This document shows positions 62,918 through 64,000 of a DNA stretch of 64,000 nucleotides, piece by piece; within the stretch, counting starts at the first letter, position 1; each line of letters starts with the position of its first letter. Under the pieces are notes generated by a model. It was not told the DNA's origin, made no database searches, and saw only the letters and a program-made list of their open reading frames with translations. Source of the stretch: Bradyrhizobium sp. BR13661. GTDB taxonomy: Bacteria; Pseudomonadota; Alphaproteobacteria; Rhizobiales; Xanthobacteraceae. The position numbers were made by a program, and so were the translations under genes. The stretch lies in NCBI RefSeq assembly GCF_029892425.1, contig NZ_JARXWB010000001.1, forward strand, positions 248,001 through 312,000, given 5' to 3'.

Positions 62918-64000
62918 TCATCGCGAAGCGACAGATGCCCCGGCAGCGTGCGGTTGCAACAAAGCCTCGCGGATCATCCGTTGTGCCGGCGCCTCGAAAT
63001 GACGGTAAGTGAAATAGGAGGTCAGCAGCGTCGTGCCGACGAAAAATCCGAAGAAGGCGTTGTCATAGATGGGGACCGGCGCCCGCATCAACGAAAAGCC
63101 CAGCATCATCGTCAACTGAATCGGGAATTGCAGCAGATAGCTTGAATAAGTCATGTTGCCGGCAGTCTCGACAACCTGCTGCAGACGGGCCGGCAAAATC
63201 ACCTCCCGGGAAAGACTGTACAGCAGGACGGGGGTGCAGATCAGCATCACCAGAAGGCCTATCGATTCCAGATGGCCATCCGTGAATCCATATCCGCATA
63301 ACAGGAACACGCTCGCAGCGAGCCAGCTTGCGCCTTCGACCGCCCAGGGATGAATCGTTCGCGACGTCGCGAATTGCCGCGCCATCGCCGCCAGCCCGCC
63401 CGCATAGAAGAAGGCGAAACAATCTGCGATTTGTCCGGGAATCATCAGGCTGATGGCGATGACCACCAGATTGAGCAGCCACGACCGGGTCGCCAGCAGC
63501 ATCACGAAGAAAAAGAAATAGACCAGCACTTCGACCGATATCGACCAGATCGGTCCGTTGAAGCTCAGGGCTTCCTGGGTCGTGGCGTTGCCCGCCATCA
63601 ACAGCTGAAGAAGAAAATGGAGGGCATCATTGTTCTGGTAAACGAAGAAGGATCCGGTGAGCTGGAAGTACACCGGCTGAAGCGCGGCTACGAACAGAAG
63701 CGTCGCGACGTGCAGCGGATAGAGCCGCGAGAAACGCAGGACGAAGAATCTCCATCCGTCGAGCAGGCGACCGGCGACCGCATCGCGATATTTCCAGAAG
63801 AAGATGAAGCCGCTGATGCACCAGAATGCCCGCACCGCATACGGGCCGCTATGGTAGAGCGGGCCGAACAGCCAGTAGAGCGGCAGCTGATCCTGAACAA
63901 GCCCCACTTCCCTGTCGCCCACGAAGGCGAATTGGCGATAGTGGAATAGCAAAATGGCAAGAGCCGTCAGGAAGCGCAGCAGCTCCAATCCAGGAAGCTT
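62918..64000 (-). CDS. Acyltransferase-3 family protein, cut by window end
   Basis: At least 356 residues. The frame stays open to base 64000 and no good start is visible: the first possible codon (TTG at 63988) falls inside ELLRFLTALAILLFHYRQF, the first family helix with the conserved RF and His. The gene therefore extends beyond the window, though probably by little. About ten membrane helices follow (SFNGPIWSISVEVLVYFFFFV is the family core). It likely transfers an acyl group to a surface sugar. Confidence 0.8.
   Translation of the reverse strand, partial: KLPGLELLRFLTALAILLFHYRQFAFVGDREVGLVQDQLPLYWLFGPLYHSGPYAVRAFWCISGFIFFWKYRDAVAGRLLDGWRFFVLRFSRLYPLHVATLLFVAALQPVYFQLTGSFFVYQNNDALHFLLQLLMAGNATTQEALSFNGPIWSISVEVLVYFFFFVMLLATRSWLLNLVVIAISLMIPGQIADCFAFFYAGGLAAMARQFATSRTIHPWAVEGASWLAASVFLLCGYGFTDGHLESIGLLVMLICTPVLLYSLSREVILPARLQQVVETAGNMTYSSYLLQFPIQLTMMLGFSLMRAPVPIYDNAFFGFFVGTTLLTSYFTYRHFEAPAQRMIREALLQPHAAGASVASR

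Overview
The window reads as chromosome of a Bradyrhizobium-like alphaproteobacterium. The evidence is high GC, dense short operons, many ABC importers, nirK/nirV and napEDABC modules with FixK/FNR-type boxes, and several families of long palindromic intergenic repeats of the sort common in Bradyrhizobiaceae. The genus is an inference from gene content and style. I saw no rRNA, tRNA, CRISPR, prophage or insertion sequence.

Layout. 1-2.7 kb: the end of a polyamine-type ABC importer (potA fragment, potB, potC) and a small membrane protein. 2.8-6.0 kb: a sugar-type ABC importer without an ATPase. 6.2-9.8 kb: a LysR regulator divergent from a 4-oxalomesaconate tautomerase/PrpF-family gene and dctA. 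9.9-13.5 kb: an AsmA-like protein and a two-subunit 3-oxoacid CoA-transferase. 13.8-19.8 kb: a nitrite-reduction/NO-response island (nirV, nirK, hemN, a DUF1858 protein, an NnrR-like Crp/Fnr regulator, nnrS) with three TTG-N8-CAA boxes. 19.8-25.7 kb: an AraC regulator, a FixJ-like response regulator with a degenerate receiver pocket, a MuiA/DUF4139 protein, a phytase-type esterase-like protein and a membrane protein. 25.9-30.4 kb: a second sugar-type importer lacking an ATPase, with a D-2-hydroxyacid dehydrogenase. 30.7-36 kb: a chemoreceptor, a TctC/Bug binding protein, and two paralogous DMT exporters flanking a DUF1330 gene. 36-41.2 kb: a CrtI-like FAD oxidoreductase divergent from a MacAB-like export operon, each side with its own FixK/FNR box. 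41.4-48.5 kb: purA, a proline-rich membrane protein, two small Cys-rich secreted proteins, small membrane proteins, msrB and an exported msrA. 48.7-52.2 kb: tandem secreted TPR-caspase paralogues. 52.4-57.9 kb: a RecD-like helicase and napEDABC. 58-64 kb: a membrane-anchored AraC-type regulator, an acyltransferase, an LLM flavin oxidoreductase, a binding protein and an acyltransferase cut by the window edge.

Working together. Nap would reduce nitrate to nitrite and NirK nitrite to NO in the periplasm. HemN supplies haem without oxygen. NnrS and the NnrR-like regulator respond to NO. Six boxes tie these genes together and add two unexpected members, the FAD oxidoreductase and the MacAB-like exporter. 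No nor or nos genes are present here. Long palindromic repeats sit mostly between convergent genes, where they probably act as terminators or 3'-end stabilisers.
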